A stretch of DNA of 64,000 nucleotides. Source: Azomonas tarimensis (GTDB lineage: Bacteria > Pseudomonadota > Gammaproteobacteria > Pseudomonadales > Pseudomonadaceae). Of this stretch, positions 36,326 to 44,425 are shown piece after piece. The notes beneath the pieces are model-generated. The model ran no database searches. It was not told the DNA's origin and saw nothing but the letters and a program-made list of their open reading frames with translations. The translations under genes were made by a program, and so were the position numbers. Each line of letters begins with the position of its first letter. The first letter of the stretch is position 1. Where the stretch lies: assembly GCF_042648805.1 (NCBI RefSeq), contig NZ_JBHRXZ010000022.1:930001-994000 (forward strand). The letters run 5' to 3'.

Positions 36326-36426
36326 AGGGTGTGTGGCATCAGCTGCGGGTGGCTGGCTACCTGCGGCAGCGGCGCAGGCGGTAACCGGAAGAAATTGAGC
36401 CAATCCACCAGGCAGGAAGTCTTGCA

Positions 36427-36942
36427 ATGAACCCCGATCCACTCCAGCGACAACTCGCCAGCCTCCAGGCCAAGCAGGACCTGCACGAGCTGCTGGCCAA
36501 TTACTGCACCGGCGTCGACCGCCGTGACCGGGCCCTGCTCGAGTCGCTCTGGTGGCCTGAGGCGACCATGGATTTCGGCCTGTTCCGTGGCCCGGCCGCG
36601 CAGTTCTGCGAACTCATCACCGCCGACAACCCTGCGGTGGAGATGACCTATCACTTCACCAGCAACGAGCTGTTCGAGATCAACGGCGATCAGGCCACCG
36701 GCCGTGCCTACGTAATCGGCATGAGCGCCCTGCGCGGCGAAGGTGAGGGTACCCAGCACGTCGCCGCCGGCCGCTACCTCGACCACTACGAGCGTCGCGA
36801 CGGCGTGTGGAAGTTCAGCAAGCGCCTGTTCGTGCTCGACCTCAATTTCAACGGGGCCAGCACGGCGGTCTGGGACAGCGGCATCGGCGCTGTGGTGACC
36901 CGCGGCCAGCCGGATGGCGACGACATTCATTACCGCTTTTAG
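36427..36942 (+). CDS. SnoaL-like/NTF2-fold protein
   Basis: 171 residues. LQRQLASLQAKQDLHELLAN helix, YCTGVDRRDRALLESLWWPE, MTYHFTSNELFEINGDQATG and GRYLDHYERRDGVWKFSKRL give the SnoaL-like order. It starts after a CAGGAAGT box and lies directly upstream of the Rieske ferredoxin and a Rieske alpha gene, the arrangement expected for a ring-hydroxylase small subunit. An isomerase/dehydratase role is equally possible. It follows a REP-filled gap, so it may start a separate transcript stabilised by those hairpins. Confidence 0.82.
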   Translation: MNPDPLQRQLASLQAKQDLHELLANYCTGVDRRDRALLESLWWPEATMDFGLFRGPAAQFCELITADNPAVEMTYHFTSNELFEINGDQATGRAYVIGMSALRGEGEGTQHVAAGRYLDHYERRDGVWKFSKRLFVLDLNFNGASTAVWDSGIGAVVTRGQPDGDDIHYRF

Positions 36943-36959
36943 CTGAGCAGGAGTAGCCC

Positions 36960-37295
36960 ATGAGCCAGTTTCATCACGTCCTCAACGTTGACCAACTGCC
37001 CGCCGGCAAGACCAGGGCGGTCACCCTCGAAGGCCTGAGCATCCTCGTCTGCAACAGTGGCGGCGAGTTCTTCGCGGTGGAAAACCGTTGTACCCACCAG
37101 GGCGCCGAACTCGAAGGCGGACGCCTGCGCAACAACATGATCGCCTGCCCCGAACACGGCGTGCTGTTCGACGTACGCAGCGGCTGCGGCAAGGGCCCGC
37201 TTGGCCGCGTCCCCCTGCGCACCTTCGCCTTGCAGGTAGTGGATGGGCGCATCGAAGTATCACTGGAGCCGGCACTGGAGGCCTCGCCCGGCTGA
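36960..37295 (+). CDS. Rieske [2Fe-2S] ferredoxin
   Basis: 111 residues, the normal length of a Rieske-type ferredoxin. The cluster ligands are in VENRCTHQGAELEGG (Cys-x-His) and MIACPEHGVLFDVRSG (Cys-x2-His). It shuttles single electrons from a reductase to a Rieske oxygenase. It is the only free-standing ferredoxin in the window, so it may serve several of the five oxygenases. It lies between a SnoaL gene and the Rieske alpha gene at 37354, with a GCAGGAG box before the ATG. Confidence 0.93.
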   Translation: MSQFHHVLNVDQLPAGKTRAVTLEGLSILVCNSGGEFFAVENRCTHQGAELEGGRLRNNMIACPEHGVLFDVRSGCGKGPLGRVPLRTFALQVVDGRIEVSLEPALEASPG

Positions 37296-37353
37296 GTGCC
37301 TGCCGTCCTCAGCGCCCTGGCCATACGAATAACTACAAAGACGGGAATAGCCG

Positions 37354-38769
37354 ATGAACAGCCGAACCCCCATGCCCCTGATCCCCGGCGATTACGCCGG
37401 CCTGCGACCCGGCGAGGCGCGCTGTCCCGGACCCGGCGTGCAGGACATCATCGCCTCCGACGCACTGCCGGCCCCGGACGTGCTGCGCCAGACGCGCTAC
37501 GAGTTTCTCGGCGAGCAGGACATTCCCTACGCTCGCTACACCTCGCCGGAAATCTTCAATGCCGAGATGGAGCAGATGTGGAGCAGGGTCTGGCAGTGGG
37601 CCTGCCGGCTGGAGCACATCCCCGAGATCGGCGACTACTACGTCTACGAGCTGGGCACGCGCTCGTTTCTCATCGTCAATACGCCCAGTGGCATCAAGGG
37701 CTATTACAACGCCTGCCTTCACCGCGGCACCAGGCTGCGCTCGGAAGCGGGCATGGGTAGCGCTCGCGAGCTGCGCTGCCCGTACCACGGCTGGACCTGG
37801 ACGCTGGAGGGCGAAATCGCCCGGGTGCCCTGCGCCTGGGATTTCCCGCACGTAAAGCCCGAGGACTACCGCCTGCCCGAGGTACGTGTCGAGCTCTGGG
37901 GCGGATTCGTGTTCATCAACATGGACGAGGACGCGCCGCCACTCAGCGATTACATGGACGTGCTGCCGGAGCACTTTCGCAACTGGGGCCTGGGCCGGCG
38001 CTTCACTGAACTGCACATGGCCAAGGAGCTGGCGTGCAACTGGAAGACCGCACTGGAGGCCTTTCTCGAGTCCTATCATGTGGTCGAGACCCACCCGCAG
38101 CTGCTGCAGGGCACCGGTGACGCCAACGTGCAGTACGACCTCTATGGCGACCACGTGACGCGCTTCTATGCCGCCAGCGGGGTCAGCAGCCCGCACCTGG
38201 AAGAGCCGCTCGGCGAGCAGGAACTGGTGGACGCCATGCTGGTGGGCGACCGCTCGGTGCTCACCGATGAACTCACCGTGCAGCCCGGCGAGACGGCCCG
38301 CATCGTCATGGCGCGCTTTCTGCGCAAGAGCCTCGGCGAGCGTTACCGGGTCGACCTGAGCGAGGTCTCCGATGCGGAAATGATCGACACCATCGAGTAC
38401 CACCTGTTTCCCAACATGGTGCTGTTCCCCGGGGTGTCGCTGCCGATGGTCTACCGCTTCCGTCCGCTGGGCGACCGGGTGGACCGCTGCCTGTTCGAGA
38501 TTCTCTTCCTGCGCCCGCTGGCCGAGGGCGAACCGCGACCCGATGCGCCGGAAATGCATCTGGTCTCCGAGGAAGAATCCTATGCCGTGGTGCCGGGCAT
38601 GGACCCCTACCTGGCCAATGTCTACGACCAGGACACCGCCAACCTGCGCGCCCAGCAGCAGGGCTTCCACGCCTCGAAGAAACCCGGCGAGACCCTGGGC
38701 AACTACCAGGAGGCGCGCATCCGCCATTTCCACCGCACCCTCGGCCGCTACCTTGGCAAGGAGACCTGA
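37354..38769 (+). CDS. Rieske-type oxygenase alpha subunit
   Basis: 471 residues. Rieske ligands in NACLHRGTRLRSEAG and LRCPYHGWTWTLEG. Iron motif WKTALEAFLESYHVVETHPQ, His-x4-His with an upstream Glu. Very similar in layout to the 33851 protein, including YEFLGEQDIPYARYTSPEIF against YEFLGDADIPYSRYTSREFA near residue 50. It is preceded by its ferredoxin 58 bases upstream and ends one base before the EthD-like gene. An AATAACTA tract near 37327 is close to, but not exactly, the AANAANAA pattern. Confidence 0.93.
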   Translation: MNSRTPMPLIPGDYAGLRPGEARCPGPGVQDIIASDALPAPDVLRQTRYEFLGEQDIPYARYTSPEIFNAEMEQMWSRVWQWACRLEHIPEIGDYYVYELGTRSFLIVNTPSGIKGYYNACLHRGTRLRSEAGMGSARELRCPYHGWTWTLEGEIARVPCAWDFPHVKPEDYRLPEVRVELWGGFVFINMDEDAPPLSDYMDVLPEHFRNWGLGRRFTELHMAKELACNWKTALEAFLESYHVVETHPQLLQGTGDANVQYDLYGDHVTRFYAASGVSSPHLEEPLGEQELVDAMLVGDRSVLTDELTVQPGETARIVMARFLRKSLGERYRVDLSEVSDAEMIDTIEYHLFPNMVLFPGVSLPMVYRFRPLGDRVDRCLFEILFLRPLAEGEPRPDAPEMHLVSEEESYAVVPGMDPYLANVYDQDTANLRAQQQGFHASKKPGETLGNYQEARIRHFHRTLGRYLGKET

Positions 38770-39453
38770 ATGGACAGCCTCAAGGTCATCAGCTTTCTTA
38801 CCCGCCGGCCGGATCTGGATCCGGCCGGGTTCAGCGACTACTGGCGCACCACCCACAAGGCCCACGCCATGACGCTGGTGGAGGCGGGGTTCATCCAGGG
38901 CTATATCCAGAACCACCCGGTTGGCGAGCAACTGGATGGTCTGGTGCCGGTCGGGGACGGTTCGCCGGAACTCTGGATCGAATCGGCCGACATGCTCCAG
39001 CGTCTGGTGCAGAGCCGCGAATACCGCGAAGGCGCCGGCCCGGACGAGGCCAATTTCAGCGTGCCGCCGGTGCTCGCCTGCGTCGCCCGGGAAGCGGTGA
39101 TCGGCGACGGCAAGCCGCCTACCGGAGCGATCAAGCTGATGCTGGTGGCCGAGCGCCACCCGCGGGTGGCGCCGGAAGATTTTCGTCGCCGCTGGCTCGA
39201 AGGCGAATCCTGGCCGTTGCTCGGCGGTAGGCCGCTGCGCCTGACCCGCCATGCCGCACTGGATGACCAGGCAGCCTTTCACGGCGCTGAATTCAGCTGG
39301 TGGCCAGATCTGGAAAGCCTTCGCCATGCCTGGCAGACCCGCAACTCGGCGGCGGCGGGCGAACTGATCGCACCCGGTTCCCTGCGAGGCCTGGTAGCGC
39401 AGGAAGAGTGGGTGGTCAGGCCCGAGCAGGTCATCGACGGGGAGCCGGCATGA
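38770..39453 (+). CDS. EthD-like tandem ferredoxin-fold protein
   Basis: 227 residues with two halves of alike layout. The first is LKVISFLTRRPDLDPAGFSD plus YWRTTHKAHAMTLVEAGF; the second is IKLMLVAERHPRVAPEDFRR plus WLEGESWPLL. This matches the EthD/dimeric alpha-beta-barrel family, which includes proteins needed for ETBE breakdown and polyketide cyclase-like enzymes. The WxxxHK-type residues are retained only in the first half. It begins immediately after the Rieske stop (TGAATGG), so the two are coupled. Confidence 0.75.
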   Translation: MDSLKVISFLTRRPDLDPAGFSDYWRTTHKAHAMTLVEAGFIQGYIQNHPVGEQLDGLVPVGDGSPELWIESADMLQRLVQSREYREGAGPDEANFSVPPVLACVAREAVIGDGKPPTGAIKLMLVAERHPRVAPEDFRRRWLEGESWPLLGGRPLRLTRHAALDDQAAFHGAEFSWWPDLESLRHAWQTRNSAAAGELIAPGSLRGLVAQEEWVVRPEQVIDGEPA

Positions 39454-39533
39454 GTCCCCTGGGCCCGGCGGGCAATGAGGGAGGCGGGCAGGCGATGACC
39501 GAGCTGATCGCGGGATTTTTACAAAAAAGCTGA
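39450..39533 (+). CDS. Possible 27-aa ORF at the end of unit C
   Basis: ATG at 39450 overlaps the previous stop and encodes MSPLGPAGNEGGGQAMTELI then AGFLQKS. No domain or signal is visible, and it may be chance. The preceding AGCCGGC is a poor ribosome-binding site, though ATGA coupling could allow translation. Nothing else lies between it and the promoter at 39543. Confidence 0.2.
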   Translation: MSPLGPAGNEGGGQAMTELIAGFLQKS

Positions 39534-39542
39534 GCGTCCCTC

Positions 39543-39597
39543 TTGAACACGACAGAGCAGAAGACTAGGGTAAATAAAAACCTTCCTGTCGGTTTTT
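39543..39597 (+). promoter_or_regulatory. Unit D promoter with cluster operator copy 6
   Basis: TTGAAC (39543-39548), a 17-base spacer and TAGGGT (39566-39571). AAAAAC (39576-39581) and GTTTTT (39592-39597) are perfect arms and begin four bases after the -10 box. The inner bases CTTCCTGTCG resemble GTTCCGGTCG of copy 1. Confidence 0.65.
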
Positions 39598-39654
39598 AAG
39601 TTGCTCGGCACGGCAAGGCTTCGCTTCTACAAGAACAACAAACGAGGCGTCACT

Positions 39655-39798
39655 ATGCTACGCATCCCTGTTTCAGCCAGCCGTGCCCATGGACCTGCTG
39701 TTACCGAAGGGCCTCTTCCAGGTGGCCCGCTCATCTCTCGGCCTTCCATTTCCACGCGAATCCGCTTCGACGGGTCTGCGCTTTTTGTGTGCGCATAA
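39655..39798 (+). CDS. Small ORF (47 aa) in the unit D leader, possible leader peptide
   Basis: ATG at 39655 is preceded by AACAACAA (39634-39641) and CGAGG. It encodes MLRIPVSASRAHGPAVTEGP and ends FDGSALFVCA; its TAA runs into the next AACAACAAGAG motif in front of the reductase gene. There is no recognised domain. Its place between an operator and the first enzyme gene copies the 6415 ORF, but the proteins are not alike. Both leaders contain a short GAAGGGNNCTTCC-like inverted repeat, so the RNA rather than the peptide could matter. Confidence 0.35.
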   Translation: MLRIPVSASRAHGPAVTEGPLPGGPLISRPSISTRIRFDGSALFVCA

Positions 39799-39816
39799 CA
39801 ACAAGAGAACTTCGCA

Positions 39817-40836
39817 ATGTCCGAGCCCCAGAAGAACCGTCGATTGATCCTCGAACGCCGCCCCCAGGGCATCGCCACCCATCAGGACGTGGTGTTGCGC
39901 GAGGGCGTTGTCGGCACTCCCGGTGATGGCCAGATCCTCATCCGCAACCACTTCTTTTCGATCGACCCGGCTATCCGCGACTGGATGTCGGAGCGACCCA
40001 GCTACCTGCCGTCGATCCGAATAGGCGATCCGGTGCGCAGCACGGTCATCGGCGAGGTGCTGGAGAGCCGACATCCGAACTTCACTCCCGGCCAGCTGGC
40101 GGTGGGCATCGGTGGCTGGGAAGAGTACTCGGTGGCTGACGGCGGTTACTTCTTCCCGGTGGAATTGCAGCCCGGCGACGAGGAGCAGCAGTACCTCAGC
40201 ATCTATGGCGCGGTGGGCCTGACCCCCTATTTCGGCCTGCTGGAGGTCGGCAAGCCGAAGGAAGGGGAGACCGTCCTGATCAGCGCCGCCGCCGGTGCGG
40301 TGGGCTCGCTGGCGGGGCAGATCGCCAGGATCAAGGGCTGCCGTGCCGTGGGTATCGCCGGCAGCGACGAGAAATGCCGCTGGATCGTCGAGGAGCTGGG
40401 GTTCGACGCGGCGATCAACTACCGCACCGAGGCGGACATGGTGACCGCCATCGGCCGCGCCTGCCCGCAGGGGGTGGATGTGTATTTCGACAATGTCGGC
40501 GGCGAGATCCTCGACGCCACGCTGCTCAACCTGAACAAGGATGCGCGCATCGTCTTCTGCGGCGCGATCAGCAGTTACAACAGCACCGAGCCGGTGCCGG
40601 GCCCCTACAACTTCTGGCAGATCCTGGCGCGCAGCGCCACGGTCGAGGGCTATCTGGTTTCCGACTACCTGGACCAGTTTCCCGGGGGCATCGCGCAGAT
40701 GCGCCAGTGGGTCAGCGAGGGTCGCCTGCAGTATCGCGAGCAGATCGTGGACGGTCTGGAAAACACCCTGGATGCCTTCAACCTGCTGTTCGATGGGCGC
40801 AACGAAGGCAAGCTCATGGTCAGGCTCCCGCGCTAG
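39817..40836 (+). CDS. NADP-dependent medium-chain oxidoreductase, CurA-like, paralogue 3
   Basis: 339 residues, sharing the block pattern of the proteins at 18789 and 32227: IRNHFFSIDPAIRDWMSERP, LISAAAGAVGSLAGQIARIK, GSDEKCRWIVEELGFDAAIN, LLNLNKDARIVFCGAISSYN. It is slightly shorter at both ends. Likely an NADPH-dependent C=C reductase for an enone intermediate. The AACAACAA motif (39797-39804) and AAGAGAAC lead to the ATG. It is followed 64 bases later by a DUF1329 gene, the reverse of the order in unit C. Confidence 0.9.
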   Translation: MSEPQKNRRLILERRPQGIATHQDVVLREGVVGTPGDGQILIRNHFFSIDPAIRDWMSERPSYLPSIRIGDPVRSTVIGEVLESRHPNFTPGQLAVGIGGWEEYSVADGGYFFPVELQPGDEEQQYLSIYGAVGLTPYFGLLEVGKPKEGETVLISAAAGAVGSLAGQIARIKGCRAVGIAGSDEKCRWIVEELGFDAAINYRTEADMVTAIGRACPQGVDVYFDNVGGEILDATLLNLNKDARIVFCGAISSYNSTEPVPGPYNFWQILARSATVEGYLVSDYLDQFPGGIAQMRQWVSEGRLQYREQIVDGLENTLDAFNLLFDGRNEGKLMVRLPR

Positions 40837-40900
40837 AGCACGGCGAGTCGCAACACACACGGCGTACCGTGATTACAACAACAAGAGTGGAGTCAGTCGA

Positions 40901-42274
40901 ATGAAACGATTCATGCGCAGCGTCATCGCCGTCGCCATATCCGGGGGATGCGTGCTCTCGGCCCAGGCCGCGGCGACCCAGGAAGAGATCAGCCAGGTCG
41001 GCACCAAGTACACCCCGTGGGGCGCCGAGATGCAGGGCAATGCCGACGGGTCTATTCCACCCTACACCGGGCCGATCACGCCGCCAGCCAGTTACGATCC
41101 GAGGAACCCGGGCTACCGGCCCGACCCCTTCGCCGACGAGAAGCCGCTGTTCTCCGTCACCGCGGCCAACATGGACCAGTATGCCGACCAGCTGAGCGAA
41201 GGCATGAAGGAGATGCTACGCAAGTATCCATCCTTTCGCATGGACATCTACCCGACCCACCGCACGGCGGCATACCCCGACTATTTCCTGGAAAACGCTC
41301 GCAAGAACCTCACCGCCTGCAAGACGGTGAACGACGAGCTGGGCCTGTCCGGCTGCTACGGCGGCACCCCGTTCCCGTTCCCCAAGACAGGCAACGAGGT
41401 GATGTGGAACCGCCTGCTCAAGTTCGACCAGTTCGCCTTCGAGACGCCGCTGTTCACCGGGGTCGTGGTGGACTCCAGCGGGCGCCGCAACGTCACCGGT
41501 GTGGCCAGCATGCAGATCCAGTACCCCATCTTCGATCCGAAGAAGACCGACCCGATCGCCGATGATGCGGTGTACGAGATGATCCGCAACGACTTCACCG
41601 ACCCGGCGCGCAAGAACGGCGAGAAGATCGTGGTACGTGACTCCATCGATATGGTGAACATCGGCCGCCGCGCCTGGCAGTACCTGCCGGGCCAGCGCCG
41701 GGTGAAACTCGCGCCGGACATCGCCTACGACACCCCCAGCCCCACCGGCGCGGGCGTGGCCGTGGTGGACGAACTGGCGGTGTTCTATGGCGCGCTGGAC
41801 CGCTACAACTTCGAGCTCAAGGGCAAGAAGGAAATGTTCATCCCCTACAACACCTACAAGCTGCATGACCGCAACGTCTGCCCCGACCAGGTCGCCGAAA
41901 CCCCCAACCACCTCAACCCCGATTGCATGCGCTGGGAAAAGCACCGCGTCTGGGTAGTCGAGGCCACTCTGAAGGAAGGCAAGCGCCATGTGTATCCGCG
42001 GCGGATGATCTTCCTCGACGAGGACCTGTGGGGTACCGGCATCAGTGATAACTACGACGCCACCGGCAAGGTCTACCGGGTCACCCACAGCCTGCCGATC
42101 ACCTTCTACGAAGCCACCGGCCACGCCACCGACGAAACCGTCACCTACGACCTGGCCACCGGTGCCTATCACCGCTCGCAGAACCCCACCATGGGCAGCG
42201 GCTGGGTGATCACAGAGGGTCGTCCGGACAGCTTCTTCAGTCCCCAGTCCATGGCCGGCGGTGGCATTCGCTGA
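40901..42274 (+). CDS. DUF1329 family exported protein, paralogue 3
   Basis: 457 residues with signal peptide MKRFMRSVIAVAISGGCVLS then AQAAATQEE. Family segments: YTPWGAEMQGNADGSIPPYT, RPDPFADEKPLFSV, YPTHRTAAYPDYFLENARKN, AWQYLPGQRRVKLAPDIAYD, HLNPDCMRWEKHRVWVVEAT. It is a little more divergent than the other two copies. A far longer frame (from 40541) overlaps the reductase and is not used. AACAACAA (40877-40884) and AAGAGTGGAG precede the start. A likely periplasmic carrier of a pathway compound. Confidence 0.88.
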   Translation: MKRFMRSVIAVAISGGCVLSAQAAATQEEISQVGTKYTPWGAEMQGNADGSIPPYTGPITPPASYDPRNPGYRPDPFADEKPLFSVTAANMDQYADQLSEGMKEMLRKYPSFRMDIYPTHRTAAYPDYFLENARKNLTACKTVNDELGLSGCYGGTPFPFPKTGNEVMWNRLLKFDQFAFETPLFTGVVVDSSGRRNVTGVASMQIQYPIFDPKKTDPIADDAVYEMIRNDFTDPARKNGEKIVVRDSIDMVNIGRRAWQYLPGQRRVKLAPDIAYDTPSPTGAGVAVVDELAVFYGALDRYNFELKGKKEMFIPYNTYKLHDRNVCPDQVAETPNHLNPDCMRWEKHRVWVVEATLKEGKRHVYPRRMIFLDEDLWGTGISDNYDATGKVYRVTHSLPITFYEATGHATDETVTYDLATGAYHRSQNPTMGSGWVITEGRPDSFFSPQSMAGGGIR

Positions 42275-42340
42275 GCCATGAGGGAGGCGCCTTGCGCGCC
42301 TCCCTAGGCCTCTCCCGACAAGCAGAACCAAGAGGTTTTC

Positions 42341-43054
42341 ATGCGCGTAAAAGACAAGGTCGTGCTGATCACCGGTGCCGCCTCCGGGCTCGGCCTGGCC
42401 GATGCCGAGCTGCTGGCCGCCGAAGGCGCTCGAGTCGTCATCACCGATGTCAACGAAGAGGCCGGGCAGGCGGCGGCCGCCAGGCTGGATGGCCTGTTCC
42501 TGCGTCAGGATGTCAGCCGCGAGGAGGACTGGCAGCGGGTGATGCGCGCCATCACCGAGCACTACGGGGGGCTGGACGTGCTGGTCAACAACGCCGGCAT
42601 CGTCGAGGTCGCCGACATCGAGTCGACCTCGCTCGAGCTCTACCAGCGAATGAACCGCGTACTCAATGATGGCACCTTCCTCGGCTGCCGCTACGCCATC
42701 CAGGCGATGCGCGAGCGCGGCGGCTCGATCATCAACATCTCCTCGCTGTCGGCCATTCGCGGCTACCCGCTGGTGCCGTCCTACGCCGCGGCCAAGGGCG
42801 CGGTGCTGGCGCTGACCCACACCATCGCCGTGCACTGCCGGAGCAAGGGCTACCCGATCCGTTGCAATGCAGTGTTGCCGGGCCCCATCGCCACGCCGCT
42901 GGCGCTCACGGTGATCGAAGACGCCAGCGGCATGGGCCAGCCGGAGGACGTGGCGCAGATGGTGCTGTATCTCGCCTCTGACGAGTCCCGCTTCGTTTCC
43001 GGTGCGCAGTTCGTCATAGACAACGCCAATTCGATGGTAGGAGGTGCGTCGTGA
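42341..43054 (+). CDS. SDR-family oxidoreductase, hydroxysteroid dehydrogenase-like
   Basis: 237 residues, close to the 26834 protein: LITGAASGLGLADAELLAAE, DVNEEAG, NNAGIVEVADIE, NISSLSAIRGYPLVPSYAAA then Lys, GYPIRCNAVLPGPIATPL and MVLYLASDESRFVSGAQ. The C-terminus is shorter than in its paralogue. It starts after an AAGAGG box. Its stop overlaps the GTG start of the next SDR, so two different SDRs are translated together. Probable NAD-linked oxidation of a ring hydroxyl. Confidence 0.9.
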   Translation: MRVKDKVVLITGAASGLGLADAELLAAEGARVVITDVNEEAGQAAAARLDGLFLRQDVSREEDWQRVMRAITEHYGGLDVLVNNAGIVEVADIESTSLELYQRMNRVLNDGTFLGCRYAIQAMRERGGSIINISSLSAIRGYPLVPSYAAAKGAVLALTHTIAVHCRSKGYPIRCNAVLPGPIATPLALTVIEDASGMGQPEDVAQMVLYLASDESRFVSGAQFVIDNANSMVGGAS

Positions 43055-43848
43055 GCACAAGACTAGGGGGCAAGGTGGCGGTGGTGCTGGGTGCTGCCGG
43101 ACGCGACAACATGGGCCAGGTGATCGCCCGGCGCTTCGTCGAGGAAGGCGCCACGGTCATCGTCGCCGGGCGCCACGCCGAGGAATTGCAGCGTCTGGCC
43201 GGTGAGCTCGGCGGCCACGCGACGACCTGCGACATCACCGACCGCGACCAGGTGTTCGCCCTGTTCGACTTCGCCCGGGAGAAGGGCGGCAGGGTCGACA
43301 TCGCGGTGAACGCCACCGGATGGGGATTGCTCAAGCCCTTCCTGGAAACTGGCCGCGACGAGCTGGAAAGGATGAGCGCGCTGCAGTTCATCGGCCCGTT
43401 CTTTTTCTTCCAGGCGGCGGTACAGGCCATGCAGCAGGGCGGTTCGATCATCCAGATAAGCTCGGCCACCGCTACCATCCAGTTTCATGACCATGCCGCC
43501 TACATGGGCACCAAGGCCGGCACCGATCACGTTGTCCGCTGCGTGGCGGACGAGTTCGGCGAGCGTGGCATCCGCGCCAACTCCCTCTCTCCCGGCGTCA
43601 CCGATACTCCGATGACCGCCGCCGCCAAGGAGGTGCCGGGGCTGTTCGATGCTTTCGTCGCCGGCTACCCGCTGGGGCGGATCGGTACCAGCGAGGACGT
43701 CGCTGCGGCGGCGGTCTGGCTGGCCAGCGACGAGTGCTTCATGACCGGGCAGAACCTGCAGGTCAACGGCGGGTTGACGCTGCGTCGCAACCCGAGCAAG
43801 AAGGAAATCGAGGCCTCGGTGGCCAGGGCGACAGGAGCACAACAATGA
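43051..43848 (+). CDS. SDR-family oxidoreductase with divergent nucleotide motif
   Basis: 265 residues, GTG start at 43051 behind TAGGAGGTGCGTC. It is a clear paralogue of the 13472 protein: GAAGRDNMGQVIARRFVEEG against GADSRDNMGQDIARRFAEEG, NATGWGLLKPFLETGRDELE, GGSIIQISSAT and DHAAYMGTKAGTDHVVRCVA. The Ser-Tyr-Lys set is complete. The unusual G-x7-G-type cofactor loop and NATGWG in place of NNAG are subfamily traits. It overlaps the next gene by four bases. Confidence 0.88.
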   Translation: MSTRLGGKVAVVLGAAGRDNMGQVIARRFVEEGATVIVAGRHAEELQRLAGELGGHATTCDITDRDQVFALFDFAREKGGRVDIAVNATGWGLLKPFLETGRDELERMSALQFIGPFFFFQAAVQAMQQGGSIIQISSATATIQFHDHAAYMGTKAGTDHVVRCVADEFGERGIRANSLSPGVTDTPMTAAAKEVPGLFDAFVAGYPLGRIGTSEDVAAAAVWLASDECFMTGQNLQVNGGLTLRRNPSKKEIEASVARATGAQQ

Positions 43849-44372
43849 GCCTCAAGGAAAAGATCTCCGGTCTCGGCGACATCATGCAGTTGGCTTTCGT
43901 GCCGAAGGATTTCGATGCGGCGGTCAGGTACTGGACCGAGACCATGGGCGTCGGGCCCTTCTTCGAGCTGCAGCACATCCAGACCGAGCGCACCTGCTAT
44001 CGCGGCGAACCGGTGGAGCTGGACTTCTCGGTAGCCATCGCCTACTGGGGCGATATGCAGATCGAGCTGATCCGCCAGCACAACGATGCGCCGTCGATCT
44101 ACAGGACCTGGCTCGACGCCGGCCGCGAGGGCCTGCACCATGTCTGCCTGAAGGTGGACATGCAGAAGGCCCGGGCGCTCTGCCGCGAGGCCGGCGCAGA
44201 GGTGATGCAGGAGGTGTGGCTGCCGGGCGGCGGCGAGGCGATCTACGTCGAGGCCGGCGGCGGGCTGATCGAGATGATCGACTTCCACGAAGAGCACTAC
44301 GCCTTCTTCGACGTGATGAAACAGGAAGCGGCGAAATGGGATGGCTCCGAACCGATTCGCGTTGTCGGCTGA
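43845..44372 (+). CDS. VOC-family protein
   Basis: 175 residues. IMQLAFVPKDFDAAVRYWTE, GDMQIELIRQHNDAPSIY, LHHVCLKVDMQKARALCREA and YVEAGGGLIEMIDF give two VOC half-domains like glyoxalase/methylmalonyl-CoA epimerase relatives. The first metal position is Gln where His is usual; the other three (Glu, His, Glu) are kept, so it may bind metal differently. It begins inside the SDR stop (ATGA). The role is unknown, perhaps epimerisation or lyase chemistry on a pathway intermediate. Confidence 0.8.
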   Translation: MSLKEKISGLGDIMQLAFVPKDFDAAVRYWTETMGVGPFFELQHIQTERTCYRGEPVELDFSVAIAYWGDMQIELIRQHNDAPSIYRTWLDAGREGLHHVCLKVDMQKARALCREAGAEVMQEVWLPGGGEAIYVEAGGGLIEMIDFHEEHYAFFDVMKQEAAKWDGSEPIRVVG

Positions 44373-44425
44373 ACATCCGCCCGGGCCCTCGCCCGGGCGG
44401 CCAGTACATCAGGAGGATCGCCCCC

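Noticed and set aside
33467..36442. A 991-codon minus-strand open frame, and similar long antisense frames (6690-8285, 11061-13499, 37333-39327)
   Set aside because: They lie opposite clear Rieske, SDR, RND and DUF1302 genes, have His/Gly/Asp-rich low-complexity translations with no domain, and are expected in GC-rich codon-biased DNA.
39450..39533. An intrinsic terminator formed by the ATTTTTACAAAAAAGC stretch at the end of unit C
   Set aside because: There is no GC-rich stem before it, and the short A/T pairing is too weak to call.
27680..44372. The two VOC proteins (27680, 43845) as extradiol ring-cleavage dioxygenases
   Set aside because: They are short single two-module proteins resembling glyoxalase/epimerase, and the extradiol signature is not visible; the second even lacks the first metal-binding His.
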